From NCBI GenBank assembly GCA_900469615.1, contig UBYA01000006.1:232000-295999 (forward strand): a DNA stretch of 64,000 bases. Direction: 5' to 3'. The translations under genes were made by a program, and so were the position numbers. Shown here one piece after another: positions 50,923 to 59,914 of this stretch. Within the stretch, counting starts at the first letter, position 1. The number at the start of each line of letters is the position of its first letter. This DNA comes from Hyphomicrobiales bacterium (lineage in GTDB: Bacteria; Pseudomonadota; Alphaproteobacteria; Rhizobiales; Rhizobiaceae). The notes beneath the pieces were generated by a model that made no database searches, had not been told where the DNA came from, and worked only from the letters and a program-made list of their open reading frames with translations.

Positions 50923-52344
50923 ATGACCGATCCATTGAACATCAGGCTTGCCGAGGCCGAGGCATTCGAGCGCCCCGTCCGGCTGCGGCTTCCGTTCCGC
51001 TTCGGGGCGGCAACCTTGCGGGAAGCGCGGCAGATTTTTCTGCGCGTGCGCATCGAGGACGCGCAGGGACGCTCGGCTGAGGGCATGGCGGCCGAGCTGA
51101 TGGTGCCGAAATGGTTCGACAAGTCGCCGGAGCTTTCCAACGCCGACAACGAAACCCAGCTGCGACGGTCGCTGGCATTGGCGCTCGATGCGCTGCGGAG
51201 TGCCGGCGCCGGAACGGCTTTCGGCCTGCATGCGTCCGTCGAAGCATCGCATCATGCACGGGCCGCGGCGGAAAAGCTGAACGGTCTGGTCGCCTCCTTC
51301 GGTCTTGCGCTTGCCGACCGGGCCATCCTCGATGCCCTTTGCCGGCTGGAAGGGCTGACGGTTTCGCAGGCGATCAAGGCGAACCGCCCCGGCATCGACG
51401 CCTCCACGGCGCGCGATCTCGCGGGCTTCGACCTCCCTGGCTTTCTTTCGGCATTGGAGCCATCGGCGAACCTTGCCGCTCGACATACCGTTGGTCTGGT
51501 CGATGCCATCGTGCCCGCCGATATTCCGGCACACGAGCGCCTAGACGACGGCCTGCCGGAAAGTTTCGAGGAGGCGATCGATGCCTATGGCCTGACCTTC
51601 TTCAAGGTCAAGGTTTCGGGCGTTCCCGAGGCCGATATCGACCGGCTTTGCCGCGTCGCCTCCGTCATCGACGCCAAGGTTCCGAACTATGCGGTGACGC
51701 TTGACGGCAACGAGCAATTCTCATCCGCCGAAGCCGTCGCCGATCTGCTCGCACGCGTGAAGGAGGAGCCGAGGCTGGCAAAATTTGCCGCCTCGATCCT
51801 GTTCGTGGAGCAGCCGATCGCCCGCGCGCACGCCTTCGAGAAGCCGGTCAAGGCGCTTGCCGCCTTCAAGCCGGTGGAGATCGACGAATCCGATGCCGAC
51901 ATCGATGCTTTCGTCACGGCCAGAACGCTTGGCTATACCGGCATCTCCTCGAAATCCTGCAAGGGTTTCTATCGCTCGCTCCTGAACCGTGCACGCGTCG
52001 CCAAATGGAGCGCGGAAGATGGCATTGCCTATTTCATGTCGGCGGAGGACCTGACGACGCAAGGGGGGCTGGCCGTACAGCAGGATCTGGCGCTCGCCTC
52101 CCTGATCGGCATGACGCATATCGAGCGCAACGGCCATCACTATGTCGACGGCATGGCCGGTGCGCCGGAGGCGGAGCAGGCCTCATTCGCCGAAGCCCAC
52201 TCCGATCTCTACCGCGTCAGCAATGGCCGCACGCGGCTTCGGATCGAAGCGGGGCAGCTTGCCATCGGCTCCATTATCAATGCCGTCGGCCTCGGTTCGT
52301 CGGTTGCACCGGATTGGGCGGCGATGGAGAGGTCGCGGATATAG
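50923..52344 (+). CDS. Enolase superfamily (MR/MLE-like) enzyme
   Basis: 473-residue enzyme, probably a sugar-acid dehydratase or epimerase. Barrel catalytic elements are recognisable: Lys228-Val-Lys230 (FFKVKVSG, the KxK base), metal ligands Asp261 (LDGNEQF), Glu296 (FVEQPI) and Asp321 (EIDESDAD), and a Lys on the opposite barrel side (SSKSCKG, about 344/347), so the active site resembles the muconate-lactonising branch. It is longer than most members (~370-400) owing to an N-terminal extension and C-terminal segment. First gene of the plus-strand operon behind the TetR operator. The substrate is unknown. Confidence 0.8.
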   Translation: MTDPLNIRLAEAEAFERPVRLRLPFRFGAATLREARQIFLRVRIEDAQGRSAEGMAAELMVPKWFDKSPELSNADNETQLRRSLALALDALRSAGAGTAFGLHASVEASHHARAAAEKLNGLVASFGLALADRAILDALCRLEGLTVSQAIKANRPGIDASTARDLAGFDLPGFLSALEPSANLAARHTVGLVDAIVPADIPAHERLDDGLPESFEEAIDAYGLTFFKVKVSGVPEADIDRLCRVASVIDAKVPNYAVTLDGNEQFSSAEAVADLLARVKEEPRLAKFAASILFVEQPIARAHAFEKPVKALAAFKPVEIDESDADIDAFVTARTLGYTGISSKSCKGFYRSLLNRARVAKWSAEDGIAYFMSAEDLTTQGGLAVQQDLALASLIGMTHIERNGHHYVDGMAGAPEAEQASFAEAHSDLYRVSNGRTRLRIEAGQLAIGSIINAVGLGSSVAPDWAAMERSRI

Positions 52345-52390
52345 GATTTTGGTCAAGATCATGGGGCTTTTGAGTCTTATCGAGCATGAT

Positions 52391-52440
52391 CCCTCACCCT
52401 AGCCCTTCTCCCGCAAGCGGCGAGAGGGTTGGGGTGAGGG
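52391..52440. repeat. Solo CCCTCACCC palindrome
   Basis: CCCTCACCCTAGCCCTTCTC then CCGCAAGCGGCGAGAGGG and TTGGGGTGAGGG, a 50-bp near-perfect palindrome. It is a single-hairpin version of the paired element at 28334-28464 and lies between the enolase and oxidoreductase genes. Confidence 0.75.
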
Positions 52441-52509
52441 GCACGCCTTCGAGGTAAATTCGGGCCGCAGAGGCTTCATCATCGTTGTTTGCAGAGTCTG
52501 GAGGAGTAG

Positions 52510-53772
52510 ATGCAGTCATCGAAGAAACGCTACGTTCTGGTCGGCACGGGCAATCGCGGCGCGACCATGTGGGGCAAGGATCTGGTCGAGCGGTGGAGCG
52601 ACGAGGTCGAGCTTGTGGCCGTGTGCGACCTCAATGCGATGCGAGCGAAGCGGGCGCTGGACTATATCGGCGCATCGGTGCCGGTTTATACCGATTTCGA
52701 TGCATTGCTGCGGACGGAAAAGCCGGATCTCGTCATCGTCTGCACGCGCGATTCCACGCATGACGATCTGATCGTCAAGGCGATGGAGGCCGGCGCCAAT
52801 GTCATCAGCGAGAAGCCGATGACGACGACGGTCGACAAGATCAAGCGCATTCTCAATGCCGAGGCGCGCACCGGCAGGCGTCTGGATGTCTCTTTCAACT
52901 ACCGGTTTGCGCCGACGGCGGCGAAGATCAAGGAGCTGATCAACTCCGGCGTCATCGGGGATGTGACCTCCGTCGACTTCCATTGGTATCTCGATACCAG
53001 TCATGGCGCCGATTACTTCCGCCGCTGGCATGCTTTCGTGGAAAACTCCGGCAGCCTCTTCGTTCACAAGGCGACGCACCATTTCGATCTCTTGAACTGG
53101 TATCTGGATTCCGATCCGGAAACGGTTGCCGCCTTTGCCGATCTCAGGCATTACGGCCGCAAGGGGCCGTTTCGCGGCGAGCGCTGTCGCGGCTGTCGTT
53201 ACAAGGACGAATGCGATTATTATCTCGACATCGGCGCGACGCCCTTGCTCGAAAGCCTTTATGAGGAACCTTCAACCGTCGACGGCTATGTTCGCGACGC
53301 CTGCGTCTTCCGGGAGGATATCGACATTCCCGATACGATGGTCGCCTCCATCCGCTATCGCAGCGGCGTCAACGTCTCCTATTCCTTGAATACCTACATG
53401 CCGATCGAAGGCCATCACATCGCCTTCAACGGTCATAAGGGCCGTATCGAGCTGCGCCAGTATGAAAAACAGAACTGGACGACGCCACCGGCCGACGAGA
53501 TCGTCGTCATGAAGAATTTCGGCGATGTCGAGCGCATATGGGTGCCGCATTCGTCCGGCGGGCACTATGGCGGCGACGACCGTCTGCGCAACATGCTGCT
53601 GCGCTCCGGTCCGAACGACGAGCTCAAACAGCGCGCCGGTTCGCGGGCAGGGGCGCTGTCGGTGCTTTGCGGCATTGCCGCGCTGCAAAGCAGCCGTACC
53701 GGCCAGCAGGTGTCGATTGCCGATATCTGGGGCAAGGATGACGGCCTGAACCTGCTGGAACCGCGGCCATAA
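52510..53772 (+). CDS. Gfo/Idh/MocA family oxidoreductase with Cys-rich insert
   Basis: 420 residues, longer than typical Gfo/Idh proteins. N-terminal Rossmann fold YVLVGTGNRGATMWG, SEKPMTTT at about residue 98, and a C-terminal domain with DTSHGADYFRRWH and HKATHHFDLLNWYL. About residue 224 begins an insert with ERCRGCRYKDECDYYLD (three Cys; a fourth, DACVFRED, follows), as in some glycosidase-like Gfo/Idh relatives. Start at 52510 follows GGAGGAG. Probably co-regulated with the enolase-superfamily gene through the TetR operator, though a palindrome lies in the 165-nt gap. Confidence 0.84.
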   Translation: MQSSKKRYVLVGTGNRGATMWGKDLVERWSDEVELVAVCDLNAMRAKRALDYIGASVPVYTDFDALLRTEKPDLVIVCTRDSTHDDLIVKAMEAGANVISEKPMTTTVDKIKRILNAEARTGRRLDVSFNYRFAPTAAKIKELINSGVIGDVTSVDFHWYLDTSHGADYFRRWHAFVENSGSLFVHKATHHFDLLNWYLDSDPETVAAFADLRHYGRKGPFRGERCRGCRYKDECDYYLDIGATPLLESLYEEPSTVDGYVRDACVFREDIDIPDTMVASIRYRSGVNVSYSLNTYMPIEGHHIAFNGHKGRIELRQYEKQNWTTPPADEIVVMKNFGDVERIWVPHSSGGHYGGDDRLRNMLLRSGPNDELKQRAGSRAGALSVLCGIAALQSSRTGQQVSIADIWGKDDGLNLLEPRP

Positions 53773-53826
53773 GCTCTGGCCGCAGGGTTGTATTCCTACC
53801 GAAATCGGCGTCAGCCGGTGCGGGGC

Positions 53827-54414
53827 TTAGCTGCAGCCGGGTAGCTGCTGCGCATAAATTCGCGTCATGCCATTGAAGCGTCTGGCGCCGGCAAGAGCGG
53901 TCGCATTGCCGCGCCATGAACCCTGCAGAAAGCCCTTCGGGCCAGAGTAATAGGCGAGATAGAGGCTATAGGAATCATTCAGAGGAATGCCGGTCTGCAG
54001 GTGGGTCTGGTAGTGATACCAGCCGACGAAATCGATGGCGTCGGAGAAGCTGGTGCGGCTTGCGGTCCAATTGCCGGTCTCGCGCTTGTACTTATCCCAG
54101 GTGCCGTCCAGCGCCTGCGAGTAGCCATAGGCCGTCGTCGGGCGTTTCCAGGGGATGAAGCCAAGCAGATAGCGCCGCGGCGGGCGGGCGCGCGGCCGGA
54201 AGCCGGATTCGGTATAGATCGTCGCCATCAGGATCGGCACCGGTACGCCATATTTGCGTTCGGTGCGCTCGGCCGCGCGCTGCCAGTTGTTGAACCAGCC
54301 GTCGCGCTGGTCGAAGATCGCGCAGATGTTGCGGGTGCGCGAGGGAGCGGTGGCACAGCCTGCCAGCATGCCGAGCAACATTACGGCCAGAATGGAAAGG
54401 ACGCGGGTACGCAT
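53827..54414 (-). CDS. Lytic transglycosylase-type lipoprotein (SLT fold)
   Basis: 195-residue lipoprotein predicted to bind or cleave peptidoglycan in the periplasm. Signal peptide MRTRVLSILAVMLLGMLAGC with Cys20 as lipidation site. The lysozyme-like core shows the catalytic Glu in MATIYTESGFRP (about residue 70) and TAYGYSQALDGTWDKYKRE, YYSGPKGF. Short, a minimal SLT domain without extra binding modules. Start at 54414 behind GAAGAGG. Not obviously linked to its sugar-metabolism neighbours. Confidence 0.85.
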   Translation of the reverse strand: MRTRVLSILAVMLLGMLAGCATAPSRTRNICAIFDQRDGWFNNWQRAAERTERKYGVPVPILMATIYTESGFRPRARPPRRYLLGFIPWKRPTTAYGYSQALDGTWDKYKRETGNWTASRTSFSDAIDFVGWYHYQTHLQTGIPLNDSYSLYLAYYSGPKGFLQGSWRGNATALAGARRFNGMTRIYAQQLPGCS

Positions 54415-54529
54415 GACTAGAACCTCTTCGCTAAGAAGAAGAGCTAGCGCGGAATGATTAAAAACGGGTTGTTCGCCTGTGCCGAAATGGGGCGATTTCA
54501 GGGAGTTTTCATGGATTTGCTGCGTCGCG

Positions 54530-55555
54530 TCATGCCATGCGCGCCATGTCCTCGCGGCGGATTTCATGAAGCAGCGGCCTGCCCTCGATGAAGCGGATGA
54601 CCTCCTCGACCGCCATCTCGCCGAGGCGGGTGCGCTCCAGCCCCACGGCTCCGGCAATATGCGGGGTCAGGAAGACATTCGGCAGGTCGTAGAAGGCCGA
54701 TGCCGCCTCCGGAATTTCCGGATCGGTGACGTCGATGACCGCATCGATCCGCCCGGTCTTCAGCACGGCAACAAGGGCGGCCTCATCGACCAGGGCGCCG
54801 CGCGCCGTATTGATGAAGGTCGCGCTATCCTTCATCAGCGACAGGCGGCCTGCATCGATCATGTGCCGCGTGGCGGGCAGGGATGGCGCATGCAGCGATA
54901 CGATGTCGGCCGATGCCATCAGGGTATCCAGATCGGTTTTCTCGGCGCCCAGCCCGGTAGCCTCGGCGTCGCCGACCATGGGATCATAGAGCAGGATGCG
55001 GTAGTCGAAGGGTGCGAGCAATTCGATCACCCGCCTGCCGATCCGCGAGGCGCCGATGATGCCGACGGTGCGGCGGTAGTTGCCGATGGCTTCGGCCTGC
55101 ATCGGGATCGTGCGCGTGCGGTCGCGGTCGGCGACGTAGAAATCGCGGAACTGGAAGACCTTCTTGCCGGCGAAGATGATGGCGGCCAGCGTGAATTCCG
55201 CAACCGGAAGGGCATTGGCCTGCGCGGCATGGCTGACCAGTATGCCGCGATCGAACAGGCTGTCGCCGAGCAGGCCCTTCACCGTACCGGCGGAATGGGC
55301 AACCAGCTTCAAATGCGGCGCCAGCGCCAGCGCGGCGGCGTCGATGGTCGGTGAGCCCCAGCCCGTGACAAGTATTTCGGCTTCGGCAAGCAGCCTTGCC
55401 GCTCGCGCGTCATCGAAGCTCTGCATCGGCGCGGCGTCCAGCACGCGGCCGATGGTATCGAGACGACGGATCAGCGCATCGGGCAGGACATGCCGCGTGC
55501 GCGATGGCTGCATGGCAAAGGCGATGGCCGGGCGGTTGGAAGCGGATTGCGTCAT
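54530..55555 (-). CDS. D-isomer-specific 2-hydroxyacid dehydrogenase family
   Basis: 341-residue NAD-dependent dehydrogenase. Cofactor motif variant GIIGASRIGRRVIELL (about 167-182), RGALVDEAALVAVLK with the catalytic Arg region (FINTARGAL), Glu in DVTDPEIPE and His in LTPHIAGA. Probably reduces or oxidises a 2-keto/2-hydroxy acid produced in the local pathway. Its start overlaps the end of the DUF2264 gene by 4 nt, so it is the second gene of the LacI-controlled operon. Confidence 0.88.
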   Translation of the reverse strand: MTQSASNRPAIAFAMQPSRTRHVLPDALIRRLDTIGRVLDAAPMQSFDDARAARLLAEAEILVTGWGSPTIDAAALALAPHLKLVAHSAGTVKGLLGDSLFDRGILVSHAAQANALPVAEFTLAAIIFAGKKVFQFRDFYVADRDRTRTIPMQAEAIGNYRRTVGIIGASRIGRRVIELLAPFDYRILLYDPMVGDAEATGLGAEKTDLDTLMASADIVSLHAPSLPATRHMIDAGRLSLMKDSATFINTARGALVDEAALVAVLKTGRIDAVIDVTDPEIPEAASAFYDLPNVFLTPHIAGAVGLERTRLGEMAVEEVIRFIEGRPLLHEIRREDMARMA

Positions 55556-57408
55556 GGCAGGCGACCGGGCGCCTCGATGGCGCTGACTGCGATACCCTTG
55601 TCCTTGATGAGGGCGCACAAGGCGTCGATGTCAGGCCGAGCGGGCGGCTTGCTCCAGGCATGATCGACGGCTGCGGGGTCCTTCTCCGCAAGTATCGCAG
55701 AGACGAGAACGCTCTCGCCCGCGGGAATGGTGCCGCGCAGCTGTGGCACAAGGGTCTTCGAGACGATGAGGTTGGTGTTCGGCGGCGCCTTCTGCGCAAT
55801 GCCTGCGCGTTCGACTGTCGAGCCGAGATCGAGAATGCCGCTGAAATCCTCCGCGCCGATCGCATAGGCGGCGCCGGCTACGGATGAAAGCGTGTCGGCC
55901 TCGAGATCACGTCTTGCGATGGCGAAGCCGCCTTCTGCCGTCTGCAGCGGGCGCGGCGTGCTGATCCTGTGCAGGCGGATATGCCAGGGCGCGGCCGGCA
56001 CGAGCCATGTCTCCACCGTCACGTCCGGATAGGGCGACCATTTGGCATAGAGCGTATCGCCGGCAAGCCTGGCGTCCTCGTTGGTTTCGCGGACACGGTA
56101 ATGCAGGCCGTCGTCGCTGAAGGCGAGCACGCTGTCGAAGGCGCCGCCGGCAAAGATGCGCTCGTCGCTTTCGACGCTGAAGCCGTAGCGGGCGGAATAG
56201 GCAAATTTCGAATATTTCTCCGCGCCGAAACGCATCTGCTGGTTTTCCTGGCCGGACGACAGCGCGACCACATCATCCTTGTTGCGCAGCAGGACCATGC
56301 CGGGATGTTTTTGCGGAACGATAGCCGGCTCATTTTCCGGCGGCTTTTCTCCGGCGCTCCAGAATGGATGCGTTTCGGAAAGCGCCAGCGGCAGGAAGGC
56401 CTTGAAGGCCCAATAGGGCGAGCCGGCGGAATTGTAGTTCTCCGACATCAGCAGGTTGGGATAGGCAAAGCCGATCGGCAGGGTGCCGTCGCGATTGGCG
56501 ATCGGCTTGTCGGCCCACCAGCGCAGATGCCTGAGGCACAGGCCCTTGATCTCGCCCCATGGCAGCGCCTCGACATCGGCAAAGGCGAGCGCCGACCAGA
56601 AGCCCGCGCAGGCGAAGCGATAGGTCAGGCTGCGGCCGAAGGGGATGGTGGCGCCATCGGGCGCGAACCAGTGGCGGAAATCCCTGGCGAAGAGCATTGC
56701 GCGCTCGCGATAGCGCTTGGCGCGATCGTCATCCACGAGCCTGGAATAGATCAGCCCGTAGAAATGCATGGCGAAGGGTATGTAGTGATCGATGCGCCGG
56801 ACATTGCCGTCGCGATACCAGCCGTCATCGATGTAAAAGCCGTCGAGTTCGTTCAGGTAGTCTTCCGTCAGGCTGCGGTCGAAGGAGGCGCCGAGCTTGT
56901 CCAGGGCGATATCCACGAAGATGCGGAAGAACTTCCAGTTGTTGTCGGCATAGTCGAAGGTGCGCGCATGCTTGAGATAGGCAATCAGATTGTCGCGCGC
57001 GCGCTGATCGAGCGGCTCCCAGATCTTTTCCGGAACCAGGGCGAGCGCGAAGCCGAGGGCGGCAAGCTCGACCATGCGCTGATCGCGGCCGTTGACCGTG
57101 CCCCAATATTCCGGATGTTTCGGATCGACGCCATTGGCGAGGCCTTCGGCATAGCGGTGCCAATGATGAAACTCGCCGCCGCCGGCGCCGAGCGGCGCAA
57201 GGCCCCAGAGCGGGCGGGCGAAACCTTCGAGATCGGCGGCTGCACGGTCGAAATGCGCGCCGGCGGCATCGATGCGGACGCGGGCATTGCCGTCCGAAAA
57301 ATAAGGCAGCAACGGATCGAACAGGTCGGTCAGCGCGCGGCGCATGTCCGCGAGGTTCTTCAATGGATTGCCGGCGAGCGGATTGGAGCTGGCGGGGTCA
57401 TAGATCAT
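55552..57408 (-). CDS. DUF2264 family protein, probable glycoside-processing enzyme
   Basis: 618-residue protein of the DUF2264 type: NPLAGNPLKNLADMRRAL near the N-terminus, FARPLWGLAPLGAGGGEFHHWHRYAEGL (about 80-107), DNNWKFFRIFVDIAL, and DGWYRDGN...IDHYIPFAMHFYGLIY point to an (alpha/alpha) toroid fold like polysaccharide lyases and unsaturated glucuronyl hydrolases. Members of the family have been linked to glucuronide cleavage (GH154); I am not certain of this. No signal peptide. Start MIYDPASSN at 57408 is preferred; the frame continues open only because it runs antisense through lacI. Same strand as the LacI gene. Confidence 0.78.
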   Translation of the reverse strand: MIYDPASSNPLAGNPLKNLADMRRALTDLFDPLLPYFSDGNARVRIDAAGAHFDRAAADLEGFARPLWGLAPLGAGGGEFHHWHRYAEGLANGVDPKHPEYWGTVNGRDQRMVELAALGFALALVPEKIWEPLDQRARDNLIAYLKHARTFDYADNNWKFFRIFVDIALDKLGASFDRSLTEDYLNELDGFYIDDGWYRDGNVRRIDHYIPFAMHFYGLIYSRLVDDDRAKRYRERAMLFARDFRHWFAPDGATIPFGRSLTYRFACAGFWSALAFADVEALPWGEIKGLCLRHLRWWADKPIANRDGTLPIGFAYPNLLMSENYNSAGSPYWAFKAFLPLALSETHPFWSAGEKPPENEPAIVPQKHPGMVLLRNKDDVVALSSGQENQQMRFGAEKYSKFAYSARYGFSVESDERIFAGGAFDSVLAFSDDGLHYRVRETNEDARLAGDTLYAKWSPYPDVTVETWLVPAAPWHIRLHRISTPRPLQTAEGGFAIARRDLEADTLSSVAGAAYAIGAEDFSGILDLGSTVERAGIAQKAPPNTNLIVSKTLVPQLRGTIPAGESVLVSAILAEKDPAAVDHAWSKPPARPDIDALCALIKDKGIAVSAIEAPGRLP

Positions 57409-57449
57409 CGGTTCGGCTTTCTCGATCGTTTCCGCGGCGGGATCGGGCT

Positions 57450-58472
57450 TCAGGTTTCGGGTGGCAGCGTGCCGCCGGCGATGGGCAGGACGCCATGGCA
57501 GATATGGCGGGCCGGCGCGTCGCGGTCGCGGAAGCGGGCGATCATCAGGCCGATAGCCTCGCGGCCCAATGCTGCGCGGTCGACGCGCATGGTTGCCAGC
57601 CGGGGGTTGGTCATCAGGGCGCAGGGCAGATCGTCGAAGCCGACGACGGCGAAATCCTCCGGCACCCGCAGGCCGGCCTCGGCAACGGCATCCAGCACGC
57701 CGACCGCGATGAAGTCGTTCATGCAGAAGGCTGCCGTGAAGCCGCCTTTTTCGGCAAGGATCGCGGCCGTGGTATCGTGGGCTTCCTGGCTGGAGCTGCC
57801 GGCAAACGTCATCGGCACGAGCCGGCCCTCGGCGCCGTCCACGGAAGCGATCGCAGCTTCGAAACCGCGGATGCGCTCGCGGATCGTCTGGCGGTGCGAG
57901 CCCGTCAGGTGCAGGATGCGGCGGTGGCCGGTGTCGAGCAATCGGCGTGTCGCATTGTAGGCGCCGAAGAAGTTCGAGGGCGAAACGCCGTCGAAACGCA
58001 GCTTCGGGTCTGTGCCGTTGACGAGCACAACGGGCGTGCCGCTTGTTTCCAGCCATCGGCGCAGCTCGTCGGAGGGGTCGATGCCGACGAGAAACAGGCC
58101 CTCGGCGCCGGCTGTCTGCAGATATTCCTTCACCAGATCGGGTTCGGTTCGCGCCTCGCGGATCAGGCGGATGTCGAAGCGCATGCCGCGCTCGGCCGCG
58201 CCGGCGCGCAAGCCTTCCAGAATGCCTTCGTAGAAGACGCTGAGGCCGCCCGTGACGCTGTCGCTGGCGATCAGAGCCAGACCGCCCGATGTCGTCTCGG
58301 CGGCCGTCTTCAGCGGGTAGCCGAGGTCGCTCGCGACCTTGAAGATGTGCTGGCGGATCGTCTCGCTGATGCCAGGTTCATTGGTGAGAACCCGTGACAC
58401 GGTGGAAACGGAGACGCCGGCCGCAGCGGCGATATCGGCCTGTCTGATACGTTTGGAGCGAAGATCGTTCAT
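57450..58472 (-). CDS. LacI family transcriptional regulator
   Basis: 340 residues: N-terminal HTH and hinge RIRQADIAAAAGVSVSTVSRVLTN (about 8-31) followed by a periplasmic-binding-protein-like effector domain (GGLALIASDSVTGGLSVFYEG ... VVGFDDLPCALMTNPRLATM). Divergent from SBP2 and 41 nt upstream of the DUF2264 gene on the same strand; it probably represses both directions through the palindrome-rich gap at 58473-58557. Confidence 0.93.
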   Translation of the reverse strand: MNDLRSKRIRQADIAAAAGVSVSTVSRVLTNEPGISETIRQHIFKVASDLGYPLKTAAETTSGGLALIASDSVTGGLSVFYEGILEGLRAGAAERGMRFDIRLIREARTEPDLVKEYLQTAGAEGLFLVGIDPSDELRRWLETSGTPVVLVNGTDPKLRFDGVSPSNFFGAYNATRRLLDTGHRRILHLTGSHRQTIRERIRGFEAAIASVDGAEGRLVPMTFAGSSSQEAHDTTAAILAEKGGFTAAFCMNDFIAVGVLDAVAEAGLRVPEDFAVVGFDDLPCALMTNPRLATMRVDRAALGREAIGLMIARFRDRDAPARHICHGVLPIAGGTLPPET

Positions 58473-58557
58473 GGCGCAAAACTATGCAAAATTATGCAAA
58501 TTTGCAATAGAAAGTTTTTTTATTGCGTAGTGCAATGAAGTTGCATATCTTTGCGCC
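58473..58557. promoter_or_regulatory. LacI operator cluster between lacI and SBP2
   Basis: Contains ATGCAAATTTGCAA (perfect core GCAAATTTGC at 58496-58505), further TTGCA/TGCAA half sites (TATGCAAAAT, TTGCGTAGTGCAA, GTTGCATA), and an outer inverted repeat GGCGCAAA (58473-58480) / TTTGCGCC (58550-58557). A dense set of related palindromes in the divergent promoter suggests cooperative or looped repression. Confidence 0.6.
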
Positions 58558-58621
58558 ACTTGTCCGCGAGAGGCGTCGGGGAGATCGCCGCGGATGGCAA
58601 CGCAAGAGAAGGAGGAATCTC

Positions 58622-59914
58622 ATGCGCATGAATCGCCGCTCATTCATGATCGGAGCCGCCGGAACCGCGGCTGGCCTCGCCTTCGCCGGCGGGGCGATGC
58701 CGGCTTTTGCCGACGCCACGCAGCTGCGCGCCATGTGGTGGGGCTCGCCCGACCGTGGCAAACGTACCGTCGCGGTCGCGGAGCTGTTTCACGCCAAGAA
58801 CCCGGATATTACCGTCATCGGCGAAAGCATCAGCGGCGACGGCTACTGGGCCAAGCTTGCGACGGGAATGGCAAGCCAGAACATCGCCGATGTCTTCCAG
58901 CTCGAACCGAGCACGATCTCGGACTACTCGAAGCGCGGGGCCTGCCTGCCGCTCGATCAGTTCGTACCCTCGACGCTGAAGGTCGATGCTTTCGGCAAGG
59001 ATATGCTGAAGCTGACGACGATCGACGACAAGCTTTATGGCGTCGGCCTCGGGCTGAACTCGTTTTCGCTCTTTTATGACGAAGAAATTTTCAAGAAGAC
59101 GGGCCTCACCCCGCCCGGTCCGACGACGACCTGGGCCGAATATGCCGACTTGGCCGTCGAAATGACCAAGGCGGCCGGAAAGCGGGCCTATTGGGGCGGC
59201 CCTTACGGTGCGCGCTACAACTATGTGCTCGATGCCTGGATGCGCCAGCGCGGCAAGAGCCTCTTTACCAAGGAAGGCGACCTCGGCTTCGGCGTCGACG
59301 ATGCCAAGGAATGGTATTCATACTGGGAAGAGCTGCGCAAACGCGGCGGCACCGTGCCGCCCGACGTGCAGACGCTCGACCAGAACGTCATCGAAAGCAA
59401 CTGCCTGGCGCTCGGCAAGTCGGCGATGGGCATGGCCTATTCCAACCAGCTCGTGGGCTATCAGCTTGTGGTCAAGAGCAAGCTGGCGATTACCATGCTG
59501 CCGCGCGAGAAGAAGGACGGCCCTTCCGGCCATTATTATCGTCCCGCCTTGATCTGGAGCGTCGGGGCCACCAGCAAGAATGGCGAAGCGGCGGCGAAAT
59601 TCATCGATTTCTTCGTCAACGACGTCGACGCCGGCAAGATTCTCGGCGTCGAACGCGGCGTGCCGATGTCGCCGGCCGTGCGGACGGCGATCCTGCCGCA
59701 GCTCAATCCAGTCGAGCAACTGACGGTAAAATATGTCGAGCTGCTGAAAGACCAGGTGGGCGACTATCCGCCGCCGGCGCCTATGGGATCCGGGGAATTC
59801 GACCAGAACGTCATGCGCCCTGTCGCCGACCAGCTCGCTTTCGGCAAGCTCACGGTCGCCGAGGCGGCGCAGAAGCTGGTGGACGAAGGCAAGGCGAAGC
59901 TGAAGAAGAGCTGA
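58622..59914 (+). CDS. Sugar ABC transporter substrate-binding protein (SBP2), orphan
   Basis: 430-residue CUT1 binding protein with a Tat-type signal (MRMNRRSFMIGAAGTAAGLA ... PAFA) and mature start QLRAMWWGSPDRGKRTVAVAELF, strikingly like SBP1 at 48487; shared stretches also include GVERGVP and a closing helix region (GSGEFDQNVMRPVADQLAFGKL against GAGENAFLLKKIAEEVAFGK). Good ribosome binding site AGGAGGA. No permease or ATPase genes follow: the next gene is on the other strand. It may feed the permeases at 46637-48482, which is inference. Confidence 0.9.
   Translation: MRMNRRSFMIGAAGTAAGLAFAGGAMPAFADATQLRAMWWGSPDRGKRTVAVAELFHAKNPDITVIGESISGDGYWAKLATGMASQNIADVFQLEPSTISDYSKRGACLPLDQFVPSTLKVDAFGKDMLKLTTIDDKLYGVGLGLNSFSLFYDEEIFKKTGLTPPGPTTTWAEYADLAVEMTKAAGKRAYWGGPYGARYNYVLDAWMRQRGKSLFTKEGDLGFGVDDAKEWYSYWEELRKRGGTVPPDVQTLDQNVIESNCLALGKSAMGMAYSNQLVGYQLVVKSKLAITMLPREKKDGPSGHYYRPALIWSVGATSKNGEAAAKFIDFFVNDVDAGKILGVERGVPMSPAVRTAILPQLNPVEQLTVKYVELLKDQVGDYPPPAPMGSGEFDQNVMRPVADQLAFGKLTVAEAAQKLVDEGKAKLKKS

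Noticed and set aside
55969..57960. 663-codon plus-strand frame over the DUF2264 and lacI genes
   Set aside because: Antisense to recognisable proteins; no ribosome binding site and no domain.
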